A DNA stretch of 64,000 bases from positions 3,916,001-3,980,000 of the forward strand of contig NZ_LR134338.1 in the NCBI RefSeq assembly GCF_900637055.1, given 5' to 3'. The notes under the pieces were generated by a model, which saw only the letters and a list, made by a program, of their open reading frames with translations, was not told the DNA's origin and searched no databases. The translations under genes and the position numbers were made by a program. The DNA is from Brevibacillus brevis (GTDB taxonomy: Bacteria; Bacillota; Bacilli; Brevibacillales; Brevibacillaceae). Position 1 is the first letter of the stretch. Each line of letters opens with the position of its first letter. Shown here in pieces: positions 53,101-60,683 of this stretch.

Positions 53101-53318
53101 TCTCCATCCTGGATGGTATACCAAGACGCACCCAGTGCTTCATCATGTAGAAATGTAGCCAGAGAAGTCGTTTTTCCATAGCCTGTCCCTGCATGAATGA
53201 GACAAAGCTGCGTATATTTCAACAGACGCAATTTTTTCGCCAATGCAGGTCGCCGCAAGACATATGGCTTCTGTCCTGGAGGAGTTATTTTGGATATAGG
53301 GATGTGGATTGGAATCAT
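50112..53318 (-). CDS. Large STAND-ATPase / TPR / BTAD transcriptional regulator
   Basis: A 1068-residue protein with MalT/SARP architecture. Residues about 20-330 are a STAND-type ATPase: KYTQLCLIHAGTGYGKTTSLATFL (P-loop), ADHILVLDHYQRI (Walker B-like) and KLVILTRSRPKW. A long TPR superhelix fills about 350-840. The end (about 845-1068) holds an OmpR-type winged helix (IQTLGAFRVWLGERELSEKAWQRGTAKLLFQLLLTKRHHLLAREEIMNRLWPD) and a bacterial transcriptional activation domain (YHMDVEEFEKLV, WCVEERERVQSLFLRGAERLA). It is likely an ATP- and ligand-switched activator; the target is unknown. AAGGAG precedes the ATG. It is separate from the TetR operon. Confidence 0.9.
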   Translation of the reverse strand: MIPIHIPISKITPPGQKPYVLRRPALAKKLRLLKYTQLCLIHAGTGYGKTTSLATFLHDEALGASWYTIQDGDDALLAFVICLVESVRQAHSDFGQVLREQLIRITEQSPVPPIDNKVLVDWFVGECVQLQADHILVLDHYQRIGNGSDVDRFVQRLAEALPQKVKLVILTRSRPKWSNLDLLSARGECLELTTNDLSFTLEESEAFYSDQYDITLSDDDWGRVEEVAQGWVMALRTFGEMVTRGQTVSDSLRELSRLLHLLEVEVWTQLDAGMQRFLMEAAVLEQFDLEDCKQILGEGCMDYLLEAQRCNLFLHVHAGSHYSFHPLFQRLLSSKLAANQATYVHVNQKAAGWYRRKGDEAKAFGRLRLVEQWEVLGEWLCQASERLLQAGKLDFLYEWITLLPEHIKSEQHWLLFYQGEVERYRCLYAKAFSSYEQFLKQCEHKQDQIGLCRGLEGQARVHLDSVQGVRAEELLKRAIQLLPPFEQENEMAPRLYRLLAEIYTNRGDAKQAAAWYERSQELEQQTEVELESRLLFRTGRLQSSIQLLESKWQVEQMKHPPLTRSYRETSLLLSFVYALNGEWERGWESAETAIQLGRAAHSPFVEANGYVRKAHAALISQTLSTDEIRQLYEKGLQIMEELQSTRGKSETLLGLTLLHAREKALDQALLYGNRGIQETGAMRDDWLGSLVRMAIGIAYAKYGKEEEAWATFIDCADRLSHCGDSYSVVICQLWLSFLAYRKKQWDLFVPAVTQALSLMKSGEYQFLLQRPTLLTPHDVQQLMPILIEAERRKVSPDYVSQLLNDLGLQNVTFHPGYTLRIQTLGAFRVWLGERELSEKAWQRGTAKLLFQLLLTKRHHLLAREEIMNRLWPDSVEEAAIRDFKVSLNALNKALEPDRAARTDTFFIQRHGSSYGFNLASGYHMDVEEFEKLVTLGLAESDQRQGAILLEKGLAYYLGDYMPECRYEDWCVEERERVQSLFLRGAERLAKIMLENGQLEKTIRWCEAILRMDDCWEESYRLLMTAYYQQNNRTQAIRWYEKCVAKLSENLGVAPMPATIETYLQIIEK

Positions 53319-53406
53319 AGCATGTGCACTCCTTGCCGTTCTCCTGCTCTTCTTTGACTATTTCCCCATTTCTAACTATTCTCCTGCCATTTAACCCTTT
53401 ATCGAC

Positions 53407-53437
53407 AAAAAGCCCACCCGGGAGTCCAGGTGGCGCT
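53407..53437 (-). terminator. Terminator of the YhcN/YlaJ-type gene
   Basis: On the minus strand an imperfect GCCACC..GGGTGGGC stem followed by TTTTTG, a few bases past the stop codon. Confidence 0.7.
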
Positions 53438-53440
53438 CTG

Positions 53441-54064
53441 TCAATCCACTAAATTATAGCCAATGACTGTATAGCCAATATCATTTAACAGGACTTGGAA
53501 TTCTTCGTCACTGATGTGCTCTCCGTTCGTAATTCGAGAATGCAAATCTGCAACTCGGTCATAAACAGCCCGATTGGTAGTCACGTACAAAATGTTGAAG
53601 CGTGTTTCCGCCTGCAAGCGCGACCTCATCCGATCCACAACACGTCTATGCAGCGAATCCGGATGTCCATTATCGACTCGCACAATTTTACCAGGCGTAT
53701 ACGGGATCGATGTCCGTGGATTGACTTCGTCAGGCTTTGGTGTATCGACTGGAAGCACACCTACGATCAAGTTATCCTTGTACGCTAACACCTTGATATC
53801 GGCTACACCTGGCAGCTTTTCCGCATGCCCTTCCAAGTGCGTCACAAGCTGCGGCTCTCGCTGATGGACCATCTTTTGGCTAATCATGGCTGCCGGTCCT
53901 TTGTCCCTAGCGACGTTATCGTTCTGGAAGTTAATCCCGAGAGATTCAAATTTGGCCTGATTTCCGTTCTGATCTTCGGTGCCCTGTTCTTTGTTAGGCG
54001 AACACCCTGTCAGCAAGCCGGCAAACAGGAGCACAGCAACGATACTCCCACTCATTCGTCTCAC
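53441..54064 (-). CDS. YhcN/YlaJ-family sporulation lipoprotein
   Basis: A 207-residue lipoprotein (lipobox LLTGC) with the YhcN/YlaJ domain: GVADIKVLAYKDNLIVGVLPVDTP, then the Lys/Arg-rich RRVVDRMRSRLQAETRFNILYVTTNRAVYDRVADLHSRI. The family is spore-associated and aids outgrowth or sits at the spore membrane. It starts at the GTG at 54064, ten bases after AAGGAGG. That ribosome-binding site lies in the 3' arm of the terminator-like hairpin of the preceding gene, which may regulate its translation. Confidence 0.86.
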   Translation of the reverse strand: MRRMSGSIVAVLLFAGLLTGCSPNKEQGTEDQNGNQAKFESLGINFQNDNVARDKGPAAMISQKMVHQREPQLVTHLEGHAEKLPGVADIKVLAYKDNLIVGVLPVDTPKPDEVNPRTSIPYTPGKIVRVDNGHPDSLHRRVVDRMRSRLQAETRFNILYVTTNRAVYDRVADLHSRITNGEHISDEEFQVLLNDIGYTVIGYNLVD

Positions 54065-54070
54065 AACAAA

Positions 54071-54110
54071 AACACCTCCTTGCACTTAGTGTGATGTGCA
54101 GGAGGTGTTC
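54071..54110 (-). terminator. Terminator of the stalk-domain gene, overlapping the next ribosome-binding site
   Basis: On the minus strand AACACCTCCTGCAC pairs with GTGCAAGGAGGTGTT (one bulged base), followed by TTTTG. The 3' arm contains AAGGAGG, the ribosome-binding site of the YhcN-type gene. Confidence 0.8.
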
Positions 54111-54130
54111 TTACTCAGGAAGTAGCTGCC

Positions 54131-54928
54131 TTAATTCGTCTTATTGAAGTCACCTTCAAATGTATCTTTTTTGCCGTCTTTTTCAGCATGGAGAGTGTAG
54201 CTTCTGATTCCATCATTCGTGGATTGGTAAAATTCAAAAGTACCTTCAGCCGTTACTTCAACTTCGTATGTTTTGTCTTCCAACGTAACGGTAACTTCTG
54301 TTCCAGGTTCTACTTTACCGACGATTTGGTACACTCCCAAATTGGCTAAAGAAAAGGTCTTACCTTCAACACTTTCCTTGTCAATATATGCAACCTGCTC
54401 AGGCTTTTTCTCGTCTGTTGCTGGTTTCGTCGGATCTTTTGGTTTTTCCTGTTGTCCAACTTGATTAGGGTTCACATCTGCAATCAAAACCGTTTGAGTT
54501 TTTGGATCCCAATCTACTTTGTAGCTCAGCGCTTCCGCAATAAAACGAACAGGTACTACAGTACGCTTGTTCACAATCTGTGCAGGCACGTCCAGGTTGA
54601 TCGTTTGTCCATTTTTCTTGGCAATTTTTTGTGTAACGACCAGTCTGATGTTATCTTTCCCTTTATTAATCGTTACGGTACGAGTAAGTTCGTTCCACTG
54701 CACTTCAAAACCAAGACTCTCTGCAATCGGACGAATCGGAACCAGTGTACGCCCCTGGCTGATAATAGGTGCTTGGTCAGGAAACGCAATTTGTTTTTTA
54801 TTGTACTCCACTTTAACAGCAGTCTGTGCTGCTTTAGGCGCTACAGTTGCAGGCGCTGCCGCTGCAGAAAATGCTGCCATTGGTACCAGGGCGATCGCTA
54901 GCAGTAATGAGGTTACTTTTTTTAGCAA
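54131..54928 (-). CDS. Secreted copper-amine-oxidase N-terminal (stalk) domain protein
   Basis: A 265-residue exported protein. A signal peptide (LLKKVTSLLLAIALVPMAAFSAAAAP) is followed by two stalk-type repeats typical of the Cu_amine_oxidN1 domain: APIISQGRTLVPIRPIAESLGFEVQWNELTRTVTINKG and AQIVNKRTVVPVRFIAEALSYKVDWDPKTQTVLI. A Pro/Lys linker and a small beta domain follow (GKVEPGTEVTVTLEDKTYEVEVTAEGTFEF). Such proteins bind the cell wall in Bacillales. The TTG at 54928 with GGAGTG upstream is chosen over the longer ATG frame, in which the ribosome-binding site would be inside the gene. Confidence 0.85.
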   Translation of the reverse strand: MLKKVTSLLLAIALVPMAAFSAAAAPATVAPKAAQTAVKVEYNKKQIAFPDQAPIISQGRTLVPIRPIAESLGFEVQWNELTRTVTINKGKDNIRLVVTQKIAKKNGQTINLDVPAQIVNKRTVVPVRFIAEALSYKVDWDPKTQTVLIADVNPNQVGQQEKPKDPTKPATDEKKPEQVAYIDKESVEGKTFSLANLGVYQIVGKVEPGTEVTVTLEDKTYEVEVTAEGTFEFYQSTNDGIRSYTLHAEKDGKKDTFEGDFNKTN

Positions 54929-55178
54929 AACATTCACTCCATTTCCAAAAAGGTTCACACGATTCTTAATCTACTATAGGCTGAAGGCTGTTTCAAGAAT
55001 TTCCTGCAATCTCCCTTTCAAAAGATCGTTCTTTCCTAGTACCTCTCCTCTTTCTCGTTATTTTTTCCTCCTACTTTTGACCTAATTTCAAATTGTTACA
55101 AAAATGCAACCATCTTGCTTTCCAAAACCGTTACAATAGACAAGAAGCGACAGTATTTTATCTTGAAAGAGGCAATGA

Positions 55179-57221
55179 ATGATGAACAAATTTCTCCCTT
55201 TCCTCATCCTGGCACTTATCTTAACCTTAATTCCCCCAGTAGGTAGCTCCGCCAATACGACTGCCATCCAATTGGGAAGTGATGTACTGTTCAATCAGTT
55301 CCACCATCTCATTGAAGGAAAAAAAGTCGGGTTGATTACGAATCAAACAGGTCTGAACAGTCAAATGGTTAGCACGATCGACATGTTACGACGTGATCGC
55401 TCCGTCCATTTAACCGCTCTCTATGCACCTGAACACGGCCTCGACGGAAAAACGGTCGCCGGAAAACAAGTAACGAGCTTTGTTCATCCCGTCTACGCAA
55501 TACCGGTCTACGGCTTGTCTGGATCAACTCGCAAGCCGACACCAGAAATGCTGAAAGACATTGATATTCTTCTCGTCGATTTGCAGGATATCGGATCGAG
55601 AACCTACACATACATATCTACCTTGCAATACGCCATGACAGCTGCAAAGGAACAAGGAAAAGAAGTAATAGTACTGGATCGACCGAATCCACTCGGCGGA
55701 GCAATTGTCGAGGGGCCTGTAGTTGAACTGCCTTACCGCTCCTTTTTCGGAGTGGATACCCTCCCGCTTGCACATGGCATGACCATCGGAGAGCTGGCAT
55801 TGTTTTTCAACCGTACCATTGGTGTAGATCTTACCGTCGTTCCGATGCAAGGGTATACACGCAATATGATTTATCAACAGACGGGCTTGGCCTGGATTCC
55901 GAGTTCACCGCACATCCCTAGCTTGACCTCGGTTTTTGGGTATATGGCAACTGGTTTGGGTGAGGGTACACCCATTCGTCAAGGCGACCATTTCACCTGG
56001 ATCGGGGCAGAAGGTCTAGATTCGCACAAGTATGCCGATCTGTTAAATGGAAGTCTTCTACCTGGCGTCATCTTTATTCCTGAGAATAAAGGAACTGCTG
56101 GGGGCGTACGCCTTCAGATCAACGATCTACATCAGTTTAACCCGGCAAAAACAGGTATTTACGCGCTGGCTTATGCCAAGCAATTGCAGCCATTCCCTGT
56201 GCCAAAAAGTACGAGTAAGCAAATCGCCATGTTCGACAAGGTGATGGGTACCAACAAAATCGGCCTGCTTCTCGAACAAGGCAAATCCCCGCAGGAGATT
56301 GTTTCCTCCTATCAAGCGGATCTTAAGAAATTTGTAGAGCTGCGGCAAAAATATTTGATCTATGGCGATGAACCGTTTATCCCGATGCAGCCTATTCAAC
56401 AGAAACACCCAGAACAACCAAAGCAACCAGTACAACCAAAACCATCCAAACCAGGAAAGCCAGAGACACCGACTCCACCGAAGCCTGGCAATAATAATGG
56501 AACGACCAATCAAACGAAGAACCCTGAACCAGCTACAAAACCGATCCCTCAGACACCGAAGTCTTCTGAAAAGATCGCTTATTTAACCTTTGACGATGGA
56601 CCATCTTCTGTAACTCCACGCGTTTTGGATACGCTGAAAGCGCATCAAGTCAAAGCCACCTTCTTTATTGTAGGCCGTGAGGTAGCTGGTCATGAGGCCA
56701 TTCTCAAAAGGATTGTAGCTGAAGGGCACGCGTTGGGAGGACATTCGTATTCCCATAATTATCAGCTGGTTTACAAAAATATGGAGAGCTTTTTTGCAGA
56801 CCTGGAAAAAGGCAGTCAAATGATCGAAAAAGCAACCGGCGTAAAACCAGCCGTTTTCCGCTATCCAGGTGGCAGTACGAATACCGTCAGCTTGAAATAT
56901 CAAGATCCCAAACGTTATAACAAGCAGCATACAGTCATGCAGGCGATCAAAGCAGAGGCGAAACAACGTGGCTATACGTTTATCGACTGGAATGTAACAA
57001 ACGGCGATGCAAGAAGCAACAAATATACAGCCGCTCAAACACTAGCCAATATAAAGCAGCAAGTAAAGTCACAAAAAGAAATCGTCGTCTTGATGCATGA
57101 TTCCAGCACCAAGTCGCCAACGGCTGAGGCTCTCCCCGAAATCATTTCGTACTTGAAAGAAAAAGGCTATCGTTTTGAAGTCATTCAAGCCGATCGTCCG
57201 ACTGTTTCCAATGTAAAATAA
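55179..57221 (+). CDS. NamZ-type exo-N-acetylmuramidase fused to polysaccharide deacetylase
   Basis: A 680-residue secreted protein with two enzymes in one chain. After a signal peptide (FLPFLILALILTLIPPVGSSA), residues about 30-400 are a DUF1343/NamZ domain (GKKVGLITNQTG, ALYAPEHGL, DLQDIGSRTYTY, LDRPNPLGG), the family of Bacillus subtilis YbbC that removes MurNAc from peptidoglycan ends. A Pro/Gln/Lys-rich linker (about 405-465) leads to a NodB deacetylase: LTFDDGPSS, HSYSHNY, FRYPGGSTN and MHDSS, with the Asp-His-His metal triad intact. AAAGAGG lies before the ATG. It probably works on the cell wall or on spent muropeptides. Confidence 0.92.
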   Translation: MMNKFLPFLILALILTLIPPVGSSANTTAIQLGSDVLFNQFHHLIEGKKVGLITNQTGLNSQMVSTIDMLRRDRSVHLTALYAPEHGLDGKTVAGKQVTSFVHPVYAIPVYGLSGSTRKPTPEMLKDIDILLVDLQDIGSRTYTYISTLQYAMTAAKEQGKEVIVLDRPNPLGGAIVEGPVVELPYRSFFGVDTLPLAHGMTIGELALFFNRTIGVDLTVVPMQGYTRNMIYQQTGLAWIPSSPHIPSLTSVFGYMATGLGEGTPIRQGDHFTWIGAEGLDSHKYADLLNGSLLPGVIFIPENKGTAGGVRLQINDLHQFNPAKTGIYALAYAKQLQPFPVPKSTSKQIAMFDKVMGTNKIGLLLEQGKSPQEIVSSYQADLKKFVELRQKYLIYGDEPFIPMQPIQQKHPEQPKQPVQPKPSKPGKPETPTPPKPGNNNGTTNQTKNPEPATKPIPQTPKSSEKIAYLTFDDGPSSVTPRVLDTLKAHQVKATFFIVGREVAGHEAILKRIVAEGHALGGHSYSHNYQLVYKNMESFFADLEKGSQMIEKATGVKPAVFRYPGGSTNTVSLKYQDPKRYNKQHTVMQAIKAEAKQRGYTFIDWNVTNGDARSNKYTAAQTLANIKQQVKSQKEIVVLMHDSSTKSPTAEALPEIISYLKEKGYRFEVIQADRPTVSNVK

Positions 57222-57232
57222 TTGCAGCAGCA

Positions 57233-57265
57233 AAAAACCCGCTCCTTAACAGAGCGGGTTTTCTG
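57233..57265. terminator. Bidirectional terminator between the fusion gene and the acyl-CoA ligase gene
   Basis: AAAACCCGCTC and GAGCGGGTTTT form a perfect 11-bp stem with A and T runs. Confidence 0.9.
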
Positions 57266-57285
57266 TGCTTGAACCTTGTGACTAG

Positions 57286-58851
57286 CTAAGTCGTCAGTGT
57301 TTCGTAGCGGAGGCGCAGCTCTCTTTTCAAAATTTTTCCGCTAGGGTTTCTTGGAAGATTGTCGGCAATCACTACATACTTAGGTGCTTTGAAGGAGGAA
57401 AGACGGTCTTTGCAAAAAGCAAGCATCTCGTCAGCAGTCAGTAACTCACCTGCTTTTGGCACAACCACAGCCGTTACTGCTTCGATCCAATACGGATGGG
57501 GAACTCCGATCACTGCGACCTCAGACACTTTCGGATGTTGATAAATAAGCTCCTCAACCTCCCTGCTTGCTACGTTCTCTCCCCCCGATTTAATCATATC
57601 CTTTTTCCGATCAACGACCGTGATATAGCCTTCTTCATCCATAATGCCCAAATCCCCGCTGTGAAACCACCCTCCCTGGAAGGCAGCCTGTGTCTTTTCC
57701 TCATCTCGGAAATACCCCAGCATCGCATGACTGGTCCTGTGTACAATCTCACCAACACTTCCACGAGGGACTTCATTTCCATCATCATCGACGATTTTTG
57801 TTTCCACATTTAACGCTGGCTTGCCTGCAGAGCCTGCTTTTCTCATCTGATCCTTCGGTGGCAAAACAGTTGCTAATGGCGCCACTTCCGTCTGCCCGTA
57901 AAAATTGTAAAACTGTGCGTTCGGAAGGCGTTGACCGAGCTCTTTTAACACTTCTACTGGCATGATTGCCGCACCATAGTAGCACTTTTGCAAAGAACTC
58001 AAATTACGCACGGCAAAATCAGGAGAACGCAGTAAAGCAATCCACACAGTTGGCGGACAAAACAACTGAGTAGCCTTGTACGCCTCTACCGTTTGCAGCA
58101 TCAACGCAGGTGTTGCCTGTTCCAAAATAATTCCGCTCCCACCTAGGTACACGTACGGTCCCAAAAAGCAATGAAGCTGCGCACTATGGAACAAGGGAAG
58201 TGCGTGAACAGCCACATCATCCTGCGTCATCCCGCCTTCGATAATCGTGCTGACATATTCGGAGATGATGCTTTTATGAGTGAGCATAACGCCCTTTGGC
58301 TTTGATTCTGTTCCACTCGTATACAAAATTTGCACAACATCTTCGTCCACTATGTCTACTTCAGGCTCATGATTGTCTGCCGCTTCAATCAGCGTGCGAA
58401 AAGGCAACCATTCCCCTGCTTGTACTGCTGGTTTGGACATGAGGGAAAGCAGCTTGGGGGAAATTCCAGCTAATTGGAGTCCATCTTGAGCGAGCTGCAG
58501 GAATTCGGGAGCAACGAAGCACGCACTCACTTCCGCATGCCCGAAAATATAGGCGACATCTTCCTTATTCAACATGAAGTTGATCGGTACCATGATGACT
58601 CCTGCTTTCGCTAGTCCAAAGTTCAGAATCGCAAAATCCATCGAGTTGCGTGACAGGACTGCTACCCGCTCCCCTTTTTGCAAGCCTATTGAAAGAAGCG
58701 TATGAGCCGTCTTATTTGCAAGCTGATCAAGCTGCGTGTAGGTCAATACTTCTTCCTCAAAGTACAGGGCAGGCTTATCAGGATTTCGCCCACGACTTCT
58801 TCGCAAAATATCGCCAAGTGCATTTCTACGAACCCTTTGCGCTTCGAGCAT
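57286..58851 (-). CDS. Fatty-acid-CoA ligase (AMP-forming, FadD-like)
   Basis: A 521-residue ANL ligase: phosphate loop LYTSGTESKPKGVML, GQTEV adenylation motif, GWFHSGDLGIMDEEGYITVVDRKKDMIKSGGENVASREVEE hinge and C-domain motif, and PRNPSGKILKRELR with the catalytic Lys. It activates a medium- or long-chain fatty acid; the chain length is not resolved (LcfB-type is closest). GGGGGAG precedes the ATG. It is monocistronic. Confidence 0.9.
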   Translation of the reverse strand: MLEAQRVRRNALGDILRRSRGRNPDKPALYFEEEVLTYTQLDQLANKTAHTLLSIGLQKGERVAVLSRNSMDFAILNFGLAKAGVIMVPINFMLNKEDVAYIFGHAEVSACFVAPEFLQLAQDGLQLAGISPKLLSLMSKPAVQAGEWLPFRTLIEAADNHEPEVDIVDEDVVQILYTSGTESKPKGVMLTHKSIISEYVSTIIEGGMTQDDVAVHALPLFHSAQLHCFLGPYVYLGGSGIILEQATPALMLQTVEAYKATQLFCPPTVWIALLRSPDFAVRNLSSLQKCYYGAAIMPVEVLKELGQRLPNAQFYNFYGQTEVAPLATVLPPKDQMRKAGSAGKPALNVETKIVDDDGNEVPRGSVGEIVHRTSHAMLGYFRDEEKTQAAFQGGWFHSGDLGIMDEEGYITVVDRKKDMIKSGGENVASREVEELIYQHPKVSEVAVIGVPHPYWIEAVTAVVVPKAGELLTADEMLAFCKDRLSSFKAPKYVVIADNLPRNPSGKILKRELRLRYETLTT

Positions 58852-58962
58852 GCAAACTCCCCCATCACTTATAGTCTCATCTCCATTATATAATAGTTTT
58901 CTTTATTTTCTGATATTTTTACAAAAAAGAAACGACAACTTACTCTCAAAGCTCTCAACCAT

Positions 58963-58993
58963 AAAAAAGACCCCAGCTTCTCAACTGGAGTCG
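58963..58993 (-). terminator. Terminator of the tRNA-Ser gene
   Basis: On the minus strand GACTCCAG and CTGGGGTC form a stem with one G-U pair, followed by TTTTTTAT. Confidence 0.8.
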
Positions 58994-59008
58994 GTTCATT
59001 TGTAGTTA

Positions 59009-59097
59009 TGGCGGAGGGAGCAGGATTCGAACCCGCGTGAGCTTGCACTCTAACGGTTTTCAAGACCGCCCCGTTATGACCACTTCGGTATCCCTCC
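59009..59097 (-). tRNA. tRNA-Ser (anticodon UGA)
   Basis: An 89-base class II tRNA: GGAGGGA/TCCCTCC acceptor stem, discriminator G and encoded CCA, anticodon loop CTTGAAA with UGA in the middle, a long variable arm and GGTTCGAATCC for the T arm. It decodes UCA (and other UCN by wobble). It has its own promoter and terminator. Confidence 0.97.
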
Positions 59098-59114
59098 GTA
59101 TTTCAACAATATAT

Positions 59115-59144
59115 ACTATATCACAGCTCTACTATCCTTTGCAA
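59115..59144 (-). promoter_or_regulatory. Promoter of tRNA-Ser
   Basis: On the minus strand TTGCAA (59144-59139), 18 bases, then TATAGT (59120-59115), ending 18 bases before the tRNA 5' end. Confidence 0.75.
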
Positions 59145-59163
59145 GAGCCTATATCCTTTTCCT

Positions 59164-60582
59164 TTATCGCTTAATGGCAACGAATTTCAATTCCGTCATT
59201 TCTTCTATCGCGTATCTGACACCTTCCCGACCAAGTCCGCTTTCCTTTACGCCACCATAGGGCATATGGTCCACGCGAAAAGTCGGAATATCATTCACCA
59301 TCACACCGCCCACGCGCAGCTCTTCTGCCGCTTCCAGAGCCAACGACAGATTATTGGTATAGACACCAGCCTGTAATCCATAGCGGGAATCGTTGACCAT
59401 CGTAATGCCTTGCCGAACGGATTCCACTGGATTAATCAGAACAACAGGGCCGAATACTTCCTGACATGATACTTTTGCATCTGCCGGAACACCCGTCAAC
59501 ACGGTAGGTTGGAGCATCCGATCCACGACCTGTCCCCCACACTCCAGATGTGCCCCCTGTTGGAGCGCCTCATGAATCCACTCCATCGCACGTTCTGTTT
59601 CACGCGGATTGATCATGGCGGAATAGTCCGCGTCCTCAGAGAGTGAATCACCACCGCGAAGTGCTCGTGTTTGTTCAACAAAACGTTGGACGAAATCTTG
59701 ATAGATTTCTTTGGCCACATAAATTCTTTGCACAGAGATACATACCTGCCCAGAGTAAGCGAAGGCACCAAAAACGCATCGGGGAATCACTTCATTCAGC
59801 TGCACATCACGATCAACGATCACGGCCGAATTCGATCCCAGCTCGAGCGTGACTCTTTTCATGCCCGCTCGATTGCGTATGTCCAGCCCAACACTAGGGC
59901 TCCCTGTAAACGTCACCGCCCTGACTCTCGGGTCAGTCACGATTTTATCGCCAACACTCGCCCCACTGCCCGTGATCACATTTAGGGCGCCAGCGGGCAC
60001 ACCAGCTTGCTCTGCGAGCTCTGCCAGAAACAATGCGCTAAGCGGTGTCTGTGATGCAGGCTTGAGAACAACAGTATTGCCAGCAGCGAGAGCAGGTCCG
60101 ACCTTATGGGCAACGAGATTCATGGGAAAGTTAAAGGGTGTAATGGCCCCAATGACTCCCAATGGTTCACGCACGGTATAAGCCAAGCGTCCTTCTCCGC
60201 CGATAGCTGCATCGAGTGGTACGGTTTCTCCGTGGAGGCGTTTGGCTTCCTCTGCTGCAAACTTATACGTCTGAATGGTTCGAATCACTTCACCGCGGGC
60301 AGTTCTAATGGGTTTCCCCGCTTCTATTGCGATGATCCGTGCCGCTTCCTCCAAACGTTCATTCATCAGAATCGAGATTTTTTCAAGCAGGAAGGCGCGT
60401 TGATAGGCAGGAAGGCGCCGCATGACGGCTGTCGCTTCGTGGGCCGCATCAATTGCTTTTTCAACCAATGATGAGTCTGCTTGCGAAATTTGTGCAATTT
60501 CTAGACCCGTACATGGAGAGAGTAGCGGTGCATGAGCAGTGGCTGGCACCCATTCTCCCCCGATAAAGCACGTTTTTTTCAT
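59164..60582 (-). CDS. NAD(P)-dependent aldehyde dehydrogenase
   Basis: A 472-residue ALDH-superfamily enzyme. The catalytic Cys is in YSGQVCISVQRIYV, the general-base Glu in VTLELGSNSAVIV, the cofactor Asn in ITPFNFPMNL, and the glycine motif FTGSPSVG. EVFGPVV and PYGGVKESGLGREG close the active site. It is like the succinate-semialdehyde or glyceraldehyde-3-phosphate (GapN)-type dehydrogenases; the substrate is not certain. The gene follows yodQ-like, R and S on the same strand and is last in the operon. GAGTGGGG lies eight bases before the ATG at 60582; an ATG two codons earlier is possible. Confidence 0.9.
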   Translation of the reverse strand: MKKTCFIGGEWVPATAHAPLLSPCTGLEIAQISQADSSLVEKAIDAAHEATAVMRRLPAYQRAFLLEKISILMNERLEEAARIIAIEAGKPIRTARGEVIRTIQTYKFAAEEAKRLHGETVPLDAAIGGEGRLAYTVREPLGVIGAITPFNFPMNLVAHKVGPALAAGNTVVLKPASQTPLSALFLAELAEQAGVPAGALNVITGSGASVGDKIVTDPRVRAVTFTGSPSVGLDIRNRAGMKRVTLELGSNSAVIVDRDVQLNEVIPRCVFGAFAYSGQVCISVQRIYVAKEIYQDFVQRFVEQTRALRGGDSLSEDADYSAMINPRETERAMEWIHEALQQGAHLECGGQVVDRMLQPTVLTGVPADAKVSCQEVFGPVVLINPVESVRQGITMVNDSRYGLQAGVYTNNLSLALEAAEELRVGGVMVNDIPTFRVDHMPYGGVKESGLGREGVRYAIEEMTELKFVAIKR

Positions 60583-60602
60583 CGGCATATCCCCACTCTC
60601 TC

Positions 60603-60630
60603 AATGATTGGCGTTCACCTTCCAATCATT
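60603..60630 (-). repeat. Inverted repeat just ahead of the aldehyde dehydrogenase ribosome-binding site
   Basis: AATGATTGG (60603-60611) and CCAATCATT (60622-60630), perfect 9-bp arms with no T run. Possibly a weak attenuator or mRNA-stability element in the operon. Confidence 0.5.
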
Positions 60631-60683
60631 CTCCCTCCTACGCGTACCTTCCTGTCTTGATTTTGAAATATTTGGATATCTCT

